From Pseudomonas lactis (lineage in GTDB: Bacteria; Pseudomonadota; Gammaproteobacteria; Pseudomonadales; Pseudomonadaceae), in NCBI RefSeq assembly GCF_001439845.1, contig NZ_JYLO01000008.1:186001-250000 (forward strand): a stretch of DNA of 64,000 bases. The letters are read 5' to 3'. The notes under the pieces are model-generated. The model had not been told where the DNA came from and searched no databases. It saw nothing but the letters and a program-made list of their open reading frames with translations. How positions within the stretch are numbered: the stretch's first letter is position 1; every line of letters begins with the position of its first letter. Of this stretch, positions 48,284-56,804 are shown piece after piece. The position numbers were made by a program, and so were the translations under genes.

Positions 48284-48928
48284 TCATGCCGTGCGGCGCA
48301 GTATCAGCAGATGGCGTTGGCCTTGGCAACCAGGTACGGCCAAGGCGTGTTCGCTATCGAGGTGGAAGTCTGCCGGCAATGCTAACAGCTCGTCGCTTGG
48401 ATGAACGCCCTTCATTGCCAGCCAGCGGGTATCACGGTCGCCCAGGTGGCGCGTCCAGTTGCTGAAGTTCTCCATGCTGCTGAACGCTCGGGACACGATC
48501 CCGTTGAAAGGCAGTTCAGGTGTGAAGGCTTCGACACGACTGTGGATAACTTGCAGGTTATCCAGCTTGAGCTCGAGTTTGACCTGGGTCAGGAAGCGGG
48601 TTTTCTTGCCGTTGCTGTCCAGGCAGGTCACGTGGGACTCGGGAAACAGGATCGCCAACGGAATGCCAGGCATGCCGCCGCCACTGCCGACGTCGAGCCA
48701 ACGGCCATTTTCGATAAACGGCATCACGCTGAGGCTGTCGAGCAAATGCCGCGACACCATCTCGTCCGGATCACGTACCGCGGTCAGGTTGTAAGCCTTG
48801 TTCCATTTGATCAACAGGGCCAGATAGCCCAGCAGTAACTCATGCTGGGCTTCGGTCAGGGCCACGCCCAACTGGCGCGCTCCTGTGGATAACTCTTCGG
48901 CGTGTTGCGAGGTGACCAACGAACTCAA
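48284..48928 (-). CDS. rsmG: 16S rRNA (guanine527-N7)-methyltransferase RsmG
   Basis: A 214-residue SAM-dependent enzyme that methylates G527 of 16S rRNA, a site linked to streptomycin sensitivity. The SAM motif is 'WLDVGSGGGMPGIPLAIL', followed by 'LDSNGKKTRFLTQVKLEL', and the N-terminal 'LLLGYLALLIKWNKAYNLTA' is the usual GidB pattern. It overlaps mnmG by 4 bases, as in most pseudomonads. Confidence 0.97.
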   Translation of the reverse strand: MSSLVTSQHAEELSTGARQLGVALTEAQHELLLGYLALLIKWNKAYNLTAVRDPDEMVSRHLLDSLSVMPFIENGRWLDVGSGGGMPGIPLAILFPESHVTCLDSNGKKTRFLTQVKLELKLDNLQVIHSRVEAFTPELPFNGIVSRAFSSMENFSNWTRHLGDRDTRWLAMKGVHPSDELLALPADFHLDSEHALAVPGCQGQRHLLILRRTA

Positions 48929-50820
48929 GCGCTTTGCTCCAACTGACGGCCCGCGCCGCGTTTTTTCAAATGAATCATCAACAGCGAGATGGCTGCCGGG
49001 GTGACGCCTGGGATACGTGAAGCCTGCCCGAGGGTTTCCGGCCGAGTTATCCCCAGCTTGCTTTGAATTTCTTTCGACAACCCGGAAATCCCGGTGTAGT
49101 CGATATCCACAGGCAGCTTGGTGTCTTCACTGGCGCGCAGCCGGGCGATCTCGTCCTGCTGGCGATCAATGTAGCCTGCGTATTTGGTCTTGATTTCAAC
49201 CTGTTCGGCAACCTGTGGGTCTTCTGCGCCGTCGCCAGTCACTTCGACCAGACCAGCGTAGTCGATTTCCGGACGGGAAAGCAGGTTGAGCAAGTTGTAC
49301 TCATGGGTCAACGGCGTGCCGAATTTTTCCGCAATGGCGTCGCCCTGCTCCGTGCCCGGGCGAACCCAGGTACTCTTCAGACGCTGTTCTTCGAGCGCAA
49401 TGCTTTCGCGTTTTTTGCAGAAGGCCGCCCAGCGGGCGTCATCGACCAGGCCCAGCTCGCGACCTTTTTCGGTCAAGCGCAGGTCGGCGTTGTCTTCGCG
49501 CAGAATCAGACGGTATTCCGCCCGAGATGTGAACATCCGGTACGGTTCCTGGGTACCCAGGGTAATCAGGTCGTCGACCAATACGCCGATGTAGGCCTCA
49601 TCGCGACGCGGGCACCAGCTGTCTTTGCCCTGTGCGCGCAATGCTGCGTTGGTCCCGGCCAGCAAACCTTGGGCGCCGGCTTCTTCATAACCGGTGGTGC
49701 CGTTGATTTGGCCGGCGAAGAACAGGCCGCCGATCACTTTGGTTTCCAGGCTGTATTTCAGGTCGCGCGGGTCGAAGTAGTCGTACTCGATGGCGTAGCC
49801 CGGACGCACGATGTGCGCATTTTCCATACCGCGAATCGACTGCACGATCTGGATTTGCACGTCGAACGGCAGCGAAGTGGAAATTCCGTTCGGATACAGC
49901 TCGTGGGTGGTCAAGCCTTCGGGTTCGATAAAGACCTGGTGGCTTTCCTTGTCGGCAAAGCGGTGGATCTTGTCTTCGATCGAAGGGCAATAACGCGGCC
50001 CAATGCCTTCGATCACCCCGGAATACATCGGCGAACGATCAAGGTTCGCAGCAATGATTTCGTGGGTACGGGCGTTGGTGTGGGTGATCCAGCAACTGAC
50101 CTGTTTCGGATGCTGTTCCTTGGAGCCCATGAACGACATGACCGGAATCGGCGTATCGCCGGCTTGTTCGGTCATCACCGAAAAATCCACAGAACGCCCG
50201 TCAATACGTGGCGGGGTCCCGGTTTTCAGGCGACCTACCCGCAGCGGCAATTCCCGCAGGCGTTTTGCCAGAGCAATCGACGGCGGATCGCCAGCGCGAC
50301 CACCGGAATAATTCTGCATACCGATGTGGATAAGCCCACCCAGGAAGGTGCCGGTGGTCAGCACTACGGATTCTGCGAAGAAACGCAGGCCCATTTGAGT
50401 GACAACACCGCGTACCTGGTCCTGTTCGACGATCAGGTCATCGGCTGCCTGCTGAAATATCCACAGGTTCGGCTGGTTTTCCAGGGTTTCACGTACCGCA
50501 GCCTTGTACAGAATACGGTCGGCCTGGGCACGCGTTGCACGCACGGCCGGGCCTTTGCGGCTGTTGAGCACACGAAACTGAATACCACCTTTGTCGGTGG
50601 CCATGGCCATCACGCCGCCAAGGGCATCGATTTCCTTGACCAGATGGCTTTTGCCAATCCCGCCAATCGCGGGGTTGCAACTCATGGCACCGAGGGTTTC
50701 CACGTTATGCGTCAGCAACAGGGTTTTTACACCCATGCGTGCTGACGCCAGTGCTGCCTCGGTACCGGCATGACCGCCGCCGATGACGATCACTTCAAAA
50801 CGGGAAGGGAAATCCACCAC
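48925..50820 (-). CDS. mnmG: tRNA uridine-5-carboxymethylaminomethyl modification enzyme MnmG (GidA)
   Basis: A 631-residue FAD enzyme that acts with MnmE to place carboxymethylaminomethyl groups on wobble U34 of tRNAs. The FAD motif is 'FEVIVIGGGHAGTEAALASA', with 'HNVETLGAMSCNPAIGGIGK' and 'GQINGTTGYEEAGAQGLLAG' as the family signatures, the latter close to the catalytic cysteine region. Length fits. It is usually followed upstream by mnmE; here a 4.5 kb stretch with fecIRA lies between them. A -10-like AGTATA (50890-50895, minus TATACT) lies about 70 bases upstream. Confidence 0.97.
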   Translation of the reverse strand: MVDFPSRFEVIVIGGGHAGTEAALASARMGVKTLLLTHNVETLGAMSCNPAIGGIGKSHLVKEIDALGGVMAMATDKGGIQFRVLNSRKGPAVRATRAQADRILYKAAVRETLENQPNLWIFQQAADDLIVEQDQVRGVVTQMGLRFFAESVVLTTGTFLGGLIHIGMQNYSGGRAGDPPSIALAKRLRELPLRVGRLKTGTPPRIDGRSVDFSVMTEQAGDTPIPVMSFMGSKEQHPKQVSCWITHTNARTHEIIAANLDRSPMYSGVIEGIGPRYCPSIEDKIHRFADKESHQVFIEPEGLTTHELYPNGISTSLPFDVQIQIVQSIRGMENAHIVRPGYAIEYDYFDPRDLKYSLETKVIGGLFFAGQINGTTGYEEAGAQGLLAGTNAALRAQGKDSWCPRRDEAYIGVLVDDLITLGTQEPYRMFTSRAEYRLILREDNADLRLTEKGRELGLVDDARWAAFCKKRESIALEEQRLKSTWVRPGTEQGDAIAEKFGTPLTHEYNLLNLLSRPEIDYAGLVEVTGDGAEDPQVAEQVEIKTKYAGYIDRQQDEIARLRASEDTKLPVDIDYTGISGLSKEIQSKLGITRPETLGQASRIPGVTPAAISLLMIHLKKRGAGRQLEQSA

Positions 50821-50929
50821 GCACCTCGTGCCTGCTTATGTAGGTAATCAGGAATTGTTTGTTGAAAGGGTTTTAGAGCTTTGCGGGCAAGTATAGGGAC
50901 TTAGCCCTTCCTAAAGAACCCTTTGCACA

Positions 50930-51240
50930 AAATTTAACCAGCTGTGGATGAATCACAGACAATAGAAATTAAAAGAGAGAAATTTATTAAATCTTTGTTT
51001 TTATGTTTATTTATACTGAGCACCATTTCTGTGGATAGATCTCTACAGCCCTTTATTTACAATGTGTACAGCGATTCAAAACGTTGTGATCATCTGCCAA
51101 TGAGGCCCTTGGATAAGTGCTTTAAGCCTGTGGATTAAACTGGTGGTTATCCACAGACGGGTTTTTACTCAGGTTTCAGACCCTGTTATCAACTGGGCAC
51201 AGGAGCGGTTATTCACAGGGCTTAATCCACAGAAACGCCA
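50930..51240. other. Second DnaA-box cluster between mnmG and fecI
   Basis: The mnmG-fecI spacer is over 500 bases long and has no convincing gene. It holds one perfect DnaA box (TTATCCACA at 51147-51155) and five one-mismatch boxes: 50943-50951, 51030-51038, 51129-51137, 51209-51217 and 51223-51231. An AT-rich stretch (about 50960-51065) lies beside them. This resembles an origin or a DnaA reservoir. Older work on Pseudomonas reported a second autonomously replicating fragment near here, as I recall; activity cannot be inferred from sequence. Confidence 0.6.
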
Positions 51241-51322
51241 GATTTCGTCCACGGCAAAGCTAGGAATTAATCCTGAGTAGGACAAAAAGAGATCTATTGT
51301 GGGAAAACACTGGGCCAGTTAA

Positions 51323-51337
51323 TAATAGCGATTATCA
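51323..51337 (+). promoter_or_regulatory. Candidate Fur box upstream of fecI
   Basis: TAATAGCGATTATCA matches the 7-1-7 Fur consensus (TGATAATNATTATCA) perfectly in the right half and at four of seven positions in the left half. It lies 22 bases before the fecI-like start, as expected for an iron-repressed sigma factor gene. Confidence 0.65.
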
Positions 51338-51358
51338 TTAACCCACCTTGTCGCGCCT

Positions 51359-51865
51359 ATGCCTCCCTCTTCCCATACCGCAGCGGTCCAGCACATCTAT
51401 GAGCAACATCATTCGTGGCTGCGCGGGTGGCTCAAGGGAAAATTGCATAACGCCAGCGATGCAGCCGATGTGGCCCACGATACGTTCGTGCGCATGCTCG
51501 GTGGACGTCACGCAGCGCAGATCCTTGAACCACGGGACTATCTGGCGACCATCGCCAGGGGCCTGGTGATCGACCGCTATCGCCGGCATGCCATCGAACA
51601 GGCCTACAGGCAAACCCTGGCAGAGCGTCCTGAAGCCACGGCTATCAGTGAGGAAGACAAGGCAATCATCATCGAAACGCTGGTGGCTGTGGATAAAGCG
51701 CTGTCTGGGCTGGGTGAGCGGGCCCGCCGAATTTTCATGCTGGCACAGATTGAAGGGCTGACTTATCAACAGATCGCCGATCAACTGCAGGTATCACTGA
51801 CCACGGTGAAGAAACACATGATCCGTGCCCTTACCGAGTGCTCCCTGATCATGGCCAGCCGGTAA
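51359..51865 (+). CDS. fecI: FecI-like ECF sigma factor
   Basis: A 168-residue extracytoplasmic-function sigma factor of the iron-starvation type. Region 2 spans about 10-75 ('AADVAHDTFVRMLG' and 'PRDYLATIARGLVIDRYRRH'), and region 4 about 105-160, with 'LGERARRIFMLAQIEGLTYQ' and the helix-turn-helix 'QIADQLQVSLTTVKKHM'. It directs transcription of the downstream receptor gene when the receptor signals through FecR. The stop overlaps the fecR start (TAATG). A Fur box precedes it. It lies between mnmG and mnmE, an unusual location. Confidence 0.93.
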   Translation: MPPSSHTAAVQHIYEQHHSWLRGWLKGKLHNASDAADVAHDTFVRMLGGRHAAQILEPRDYLATIARGLVIDRYRRHAIEQAYRQTLAERPEATAISEEDKAIIIETLVAVDKALSGLGERARRIFMLAQIEGLTYQQIADQLQVSLTTVKKHMIRALTECSLIMASR

Positions 51866-52809
51866 TGACCAACCCCGACCGCAAGACGTTCGAGGCCGCT
51901 GCCAGTTGGTATGTGCAATTCCAGTCGCAACCACCGACGCCGGCACAACATCAAGCCTGGCAGCAATGGCTTAATCGTGACCCGTCCCACCAGGCGGCCT
52001 GGAACCAGATGGAGCAGCTGCAACGCAGCCTCGGTGGCCTGCCCCCTGACCTCACGCGCCGCGCGTTATCCGCCACGCAACAGCGGCGCCAGGTACTCAA
52101 GTGGATGCTGGTGCTCGGCGGCAGTGGCTATCTGGGCTGGAACGTCCAGCAACATACGTCGCTGGGTAACGCATGGGCTGATTACCGCACGTCGGTGGGC
52201 CAGAGGCGACGCATCGAGCTGGCGGATGGCACGCAGATCAATCTCAATACTCATACCGCTATCGATGTGGCATTTGACGGGCGCCAACGGTTGATTCGTC
52301 TGCGCGAGGGTGAAGTACTTATCCACACCGGCAAACGGGGTGGGCACTTACCGTTTTATGTAGAGACTCGCCAAGGCCGGGTCCAGGCGCTGGGCACCCG
52401 TTTTACTGTGCGCCAACTGCCGGACGCCACGCGGGTAGGCGTCTTGGAAGAACGGGTGGAGGTATCTCCCGGCGACCAACCCGAACTTCACCGAATTATT
52501 GGCGCGGGTGAGAGCGCAGAGTTTGATCGGCACGATGTGCGCCTTACCCAGGGGTATGGCGGTGTACAGGCAGCCTGGGTAGATGGCCAACTGATCGTAC
52601 TCGATGCTCGGCTGGGAGAGGTTATCGATGAGTTGGCGCGCTATAGGCCGGGTGTGTTGCACTGTGACCAAGCGTCTGCGGGCCTGCGTGTTTCCGGTAC
52701 CTTCCGTCTGGACTCAACCGATGCCGTCCTGGCCAACCTGCAAGCGAGCCTGCCGATTCAAGTGAAATACTTTACGCGCTATTGGGTGTCGGTCACCCGA
52801 ATCGGCTGA
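51865..52809 (+). CDS. fecR: FecR-family anti-sigma regulator
   Basis: A 314-residue inner-membrane protein: an N-terminal DUF4880 domain (about 5-55, 'AASWYVQFQSQPPTPAQHQA'), one membrane segment near 80-98 ('VLKWMLVLGGSGYLGW'), and a periplasmic FecR domain with 'RRIELADGTQINLNTHTAID' and 'FYVETRQGRVQALGTRFTVR'. The cytoplasmic part holds or activates FecI; the periplasmic part contacts the receptor's signalling domain. It starts on the last base of the fecI stop codon. Confidence 0.93.
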   Translation: MTNPDRKTFEAAASWYVQFQSQPPTPAQHQAWQQWLNRDPSHQAAWNQMEQLQRSLGGLPPDLTRRALSATQQRRQVLKWMLVLGGSGYLGWNVQQHTSLGNAWADYRTSVGQRRRIELADGTQINLNTHTAIDVAFDGRQRLIRLREGEVLIHTGKRGGHLPFYVETRQGRVQALGTRFTVRQLPDATRVGVLEERVEVSPGDQPELHRIIGAGESAEFDRHDVRLTQGYGGVQAAWVDGQLIVLDARLGEVIDELARYRPGVLHCDQASAGLRVSGTFRLDSTDAVLANLQASLPIQVKYFTRYWVSVTRIG

Positions 52810-52900
52810 CCGAAAAAATAATCCACAGAGGGGTTATCTTTTTTTGACCTGGCGCGGCCCTACAGGTAATCACGACGCTACCTTCAGGGCTTACTCACCT

Positions 52901-55336
52901 ATGCGCCTTCCCGCCCCGCTCCGCAAACGACTTTCCTGCCATGGCATGACCTACGGTCTGCAGCTCATCACCGCGACGACCGGTGTGTTGTTATCCACCG
53001 CCGTCATGGCCGCCAGCGCAACGCAACACTTTGCAATTGCCGCTGGCCCGCTGGACAAGGCCTTGAGCCAGTTTGCCGCCAGGGCCAATGTGATTCTGTC
53101 CTTCTCCCCCCAGCAAACCGCGCGTTTGAATTCGCCAGGGCTGCAAGGTGATTACTCGGTGGACCAGGGCTTTGCGCTGCTGCTGCAGAACTCGGACCTG
53201 CAGGCGGTCGTACAGGCTCCCAACAGCTATGTATTACAGCCGGCACCTGCTGGCCAACTGACCTTGGCCCCTACCACCGTGAGCGCTTATCAACAGGGCG
53301 GTTTCAATCAAGAGATCGGCGGGGATGTAGGCTACAAGGCGCAGAACAGCCGCATCGGCACTAAGACCAGCACACCGCTGTCCGAGACTCCGCGTTCGGT
53401 GTCCGTTGTCACTGGCCGGCGTATCAAGGACCAGAAGTCCCAAACCCTGACAGAAGTGTTGGGCTACGTACCGGGGATCTTCGCCCCACCGTTCGCGGCC
53501 GGCGACGGCTTGGCAGGCGATCTGTTTTTCATTCGCGGTTTCAATGCTACGGATTACGGCTACGGCCTGCTGCGAGATGGCCTGCGGGTGCAAGGCAATC
53601 GATACGACACCACCAGCGAACCCTACGGCCTGGAACGGGTCGAGATTTTCCGTGGCCCTTCTTCCTTGCTCTATGGTGAAAACGCACCCGGCGGCCTGGT
53701 TAACCTGGTGAGTAAACATCCGACTGCAACCCCGCAAGGCGAGGTGCAGGTGAGTTATGGTTCGAATGATCGACGCCAGCTGGGTGTGGATATCTCGGGC
53801 CCGCTCAACGACAGTGACAATATCCTGGGCCGAGTGGTGATGCTGGGGCGTAAATCCGACACCCAGACCGATCACGTCCCCGACGATCGTCTGTATATCG
53901 CGCCATCCCTGACCCTGAACTTCGACGACTACAACACCCTGACGCTGCTGGCCAACTACCAGAAAGACCATACCAACCTGGAACTTGGCCTACCCGCAGC
54001 CGGCACGCTGCTTACAAATCCCAACGGCAAGCTGTCCAAACACACCCTGCTGGGCAACCCGGACTGGAACACCTTTGAACGCCAAGCGTCGAGCGCCGGC
54101 TATGAGTTCAGCCACAGCTTCAATGATGATTGGCAGTTCCGTCAGAACTCTCGCTATATGCAGTCACGCATCAACCGGCATGAAACCTGGCCAGGCACAC
54201 TCAATAACGGCGGCTTCGGCACCCGGCTGAACATGAACGCCTACGACCGCTACAACAAATCGATGGTCTATTCCCTGGATAACCAGCTCGAAGGCAAGTT
54301 CCAGGTGGGCGGCCTGGAAAACACGGTGCTATTGGGCGCCAGCTATGACCGAACCTCGTTCAATCAAGACTGGGATGCGGGTTTCGCCGGCACCATCGAT
54401 GTGTATAACCCGGTGTACCTGCGCGACCCGCTCACTCCACTGGCAGTGCAAAACACCTTGCTTGAACAGCAGATGAAAGGCGTTTATGCACAGGTCCAGA
54501 GCAAATACGACCATTGGCTCTTTCTGCTCGGCGGCCGCCAGGACTGGGTCGACAGCGACTACCGCGACAAGGTCCAGCCATCGAGCAATATCAACTCACA
54601 GGATCGTAAATTCACTTACCAGGGCGGGGTGATGTACCAGTTCGACAACGGCCTGACGCCGTATGTCAGCTATTCCACCGCCTTTGTCCCCGTGCAGCAG
54701 ATCTCCAACGCCGGCTCGCCGTTGAAACCGATCACCAGCAGCCAATACGAATTGGGCATTAAGTACGAACCGATCGGCTGGGATACGGCGATGACCGTGT
54801 CGGTGTATGACCTGCGCAAGCAGGACGATACCTACCTGGATGCCACCACCAACAGCTATCGCCAAGTCGGTGAAAGTCGCGCAAAGGGCGTGGAAGTAGA
54901 GGTCAACAGCAACATCAGCGCCAACTTCAACGTGACGGCGGCCTATACCTACACCGACGCCCGGATAACCAAGGATTCGGCCACGTCGCTGGTTGAAGGC
55001 CGTCAAATGACGGGCGTGCCGCGTAACCAGGCTTCGGTGTGGGGTAAATATCGCTTCCTGGATGGCCAACTCAAGGGTTTCTCCCTGGGCGGCGGTGTAC
55101 GTTATTTCGACAGTACCTTTGCCTACACGGCGCCGACGCTCTACGGCAAGCTGGATGCAGGAAGCGTCACCTTGGTGGATGCGGCACTGGGTTATCAGAT
55201 CAATCCACACTGGTCGGTGGACCTGAACGCCAAGAACCTGTTTGACAAGGAATATGTATCTGGTTGCAACGATGCAGGGCGTTGCTATTGGGGCGACAGC
55301 CGTACCTTGCTCGGTACGGTGTCCTATAACTGGTAG
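52901..55336 (+). CDS. TonB-dependent siderophore receptor with STN signalling domain
   Basis: An 811-residue outer-membrane receptor. A signal peptide covers about the first 45 residues ('GVLLSTAVMAASA'), then an STN/secretin-like signalling domain (about 48-120, 'FAIAAGPLDKALSQFAARAN'), a plug domain (about 150-290) with 'TPLSETPRSVSVVTGRRIKD' and 'RGPSSLLYGENAPGGLVNLV', and a beta-barrel to the C-terminal Trp (YNW). The plug resembles ferrichrome/ferrioxamine/pyoverdine-type receptors. The STN domain signals to FecR, closing the circuit with FecI. The siderophore is unknown. I chose the ATG at 52901; the frame opens earlier but without a signal sequence. Confidence 0.92.
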   Translation: MRLPAPLRKRLSCHGMTYGLQLITATTGVLLSTAVMAASATQHFAIAAGPLDKALSQFAARANVILSFSPQQTARLNSPGLQGDYSVDQGFALLLQNSDLQAVVQAPNSYVLQPAPAGQLTLAPTTVSAYQQGGFNQEIGGDVGYKAQNSRIGTKTSTPLSETPRSVSVVTGRRIKDQKSQTLTEVLGYVPGIFAPPFAAGDGLAGDLFFIRGFNATDYGYGLLRDGLRVQGNRYDTTSEPYGLERVEIFRGPSSLLYGENAPGGLVNLVSKHPTATPQGEVQVSYGSNDRRQLGVDISGPLNDSDNILGRVVMLGRKSDTQTDHVPDDRLYIAPSLTLNFDDYNTLTLLANYQKDHTNLELGLPAAGTLLTNPNGKLSKHTLLGNPDWNTFERQASSAGYEFSHSFNDDWQFRQNSRYMQSRINRHETWPGTLNNGGFGTRLNMNAYDRYNKSMVYSLDNQLEGKFQVGGLENTVLLGASYDRTSFNQDWDAGFAGTIDVYNPVYLRDPLTPLAVQNTLLEQQMKGVYAQVQSKYDHWLFLLGGRQDWVDSDYRDKVQPSSNINSQDRKFTYQGGVMYQFDNGLTPYVSYSTAFVPVQQISNAGSPLKPITSSQYELGIKYEPIGWDTAMTVSVYDLRKQDDTYLDATTNSYRQVGESRAKGVEVEVNSNISANFNVTAAYTYTDARITKDSATSLVEGRQMTGVPRNQASVWGKYRFLDGQLKGFSLGGGVRYFDSTFAYTAPTLYGKLDAGSVTLVDAALGYQINPHWSVDLNAKNLFDKEYVSGCNDAGRCYWGDSRTLLGTVSYNW

Positions 55337-55354
55337 TCGTTGTGGATAACTCGA

Positions 55355-56725
55355 CTATTTGCCGATGCAGAAGCTGGAGAAAATCCGCCCGAGCAAATCA
55401 TCTGAACTGAAAGCCCCGGTGATTTCACCCAACAGCTGCTGCGCCTGGCGCAGATCTTCAGCCAGCAGCTCCCCAGCCCCCGCCAAGGTCAGCTGGGCGC
55501 GCCCGTGCTCCAAGGCCGCGCTGGCATGACGCAGCGCTTCCAGGTGCCTGCGCCGCGCACTGAAGCTGCTTTCCGACGTCTGTTCGTAGCCCATGCAGGC
55601 TTTAAGGTGCTCGCGCAGCAACTCCAGACCCTCACCGGCCGATTTCGCGCTCAAGCTGATCGTGACGTGGCCATCTTCACTGGTTTCCAGGGCGATGGCT
55701 TCCCCCGTAAGGTCGGCCTTGTTACGGATCAAGGTGACTTTGGCTGGGTCTGGCCGTTGTTCAAGGAATTCGGGCCACAAGGCAAAAGGATCCACAGCTT
55801 CCGGCGCAGTGGCATCCACCACCAGCAACACACGATCGGCTTCGCTGATCGCCTTGAGCGCACGTTCCACGCCGATCTTTTCCACCTGGTCGTCGGTATC
55901 GCGTAAACCAGCGGTGTCCACCACGTGCAGCGGCATACCGTCGATGTGGATATGCTCGCGCAAGATATCCCGGGTAGTGCCGGCGATCTCGGTGACGATG
56001 GCCGCCTCGCGCCCTGCCAGAGCATTGAGCAGGCTTGATTTGCCGGCATTTGGTCGGCCGGCAATCACCACCGTCATTCCATCGCGCAGCAAGGCGCCCT
56101 GCCCGGCTTCGCGCAGCACTGTGGATAACTCATCGCGGACTTTATCCAGCATCGCCAATACGTGGCCATCCGCCAGGAAGTCGATTTCTTCTTCCGGAAA
56201 ATCAATCGCGGCTTCGACGTAGATGCGCAGGCTGATCAGTTGCTCGGTCAAGTTATGCACACGCAGGGAAAAAGCCCCCTGCAATGAACGCAATGCGTTA
56301 CGTGCAGCCTGTGCAGAACTGGCTTCGATCAAATCGGCGATGGCTTCGGCCTGGGCCAGGTCGAGCTTATCGTTCAAGAATGCGCGTTCGCTGAATTCCC
56401 CTGGTCTGGCAAGGCGGCAACCCAATTGCAAGCAGCGCTGCAGCAGCATATCCAACACCACAGGCCCACCGTGCCCTTGTAATTCAAGGACATCTTCACC
56501 GGTGAACGAGTTTGGCCCTGGAAAATAGATGGCCAGCCCCTCGTCCAATACGCTGTGGTCGGCATCCAGGAACTGGCCGTAATGGGCATAACGGGGTTTC
56601 AGCTCCCGGCCGCTGATAGCCTTGGCTGCCACGCCCGCCAACGGCCCGGAAATTCGAACGATACCGACGCCGCCTCGACCTTGAGCGGTGGCGACAGCAG
56701 CGATGGTTTCACGAGGAGCGCTCAT
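55355..56725 (-). CDS. mnmE: tRNA modification GTPase MnmE (TrmE)
   Basis: A 456-residue K+-activated GTPase that works with MnmG on wobble uridines of tRNA. The N-terminal formyl-THF-binding domain begins 'APRETIAAVATAQGRGGVGI', the G domain has Walker A 'VVIAGRPNAGKSSLLNALAG' and 'DTAGLRDTDD', and the C-terminus ends in the essential CIGK motif (SSFCIGK). The ATG at 56725 is taken because the six codons above it are not conserved. It is read after yidC with a terminator between, and lies next to the TonB receptor gene, convergent with it. Confidence 0.97.
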   Translation of the reverse strand: MSAPRETIAAVATAQGRGGVGIVRISGPLAGVAAKAISGRELKPRYAHYGQFLDADHSVLDEGLAIYFPGPNSFTGEDVLELQGHGGPVVLDMLLQRCLQLGCRLARPGEFSERAFLNDKLDLAQAEAIADLIEASSAQAARNALRSLQGAFSLRVHNLTEQLISLRIYVEAAIDFPEEEIDFLADGHVLAMLDKVRDELSTVLREAGQGALLRDGMTVVIAGRPNAGKSSLLNALAGREAAIVTEIAGTTRDILREHIHIDGMPLHVVDTAGLRDTDDQVEKIGVERALKAISEADRVLLVVDATAPEAVDPFALWPEFLEQRPDPAKVTLIRNKADLTGEAIALETSEDGHVTISLSAKSAGEGLELLREHLKACMGYEQTSESSFSARRRHLEALRHASAALEHGRAQLTLAGAGELLAEDLRQAQQLLGEITGAFSSDDLLGRIFSSFCIGK

Positions 56726-56754
56726 CAGCAGGTTCCAGAACAAAAGTGACGGAA

Positions 56755-56780
56755 AGCAAAACGCCCCACTAGGGGGCGTC
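56755..56780 (-). terminator. Rho-independent terminator between yidC and mnmE
   Basis: A 7-base-pair stem (ACGCCCC at 56761-56767 with GGGGCGT at 56773-56779), 5-base loop, followed in the minus direction by TTTTGCTTT. It lies 25 bases past the yidC stop. Confidence 0.85.
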
Positions 56781-56804
56781 TTGAGTGGTTATCCACAGAG
56801 TAAA

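Noticed and set aside
49063..50745. Plus-strand open frame of 560 codons opposite mnmG
   Set aside because: Antisense image of mnmG; no conserved motif.
50944..51138. 64-codon plus-strand frame in the mnmG-fecI spacer
   Set aside because: It has no ribosome-binding site, runs through several DnaA boxes, and is AT-rich by position; it looks like chance in an origin-like spacer.
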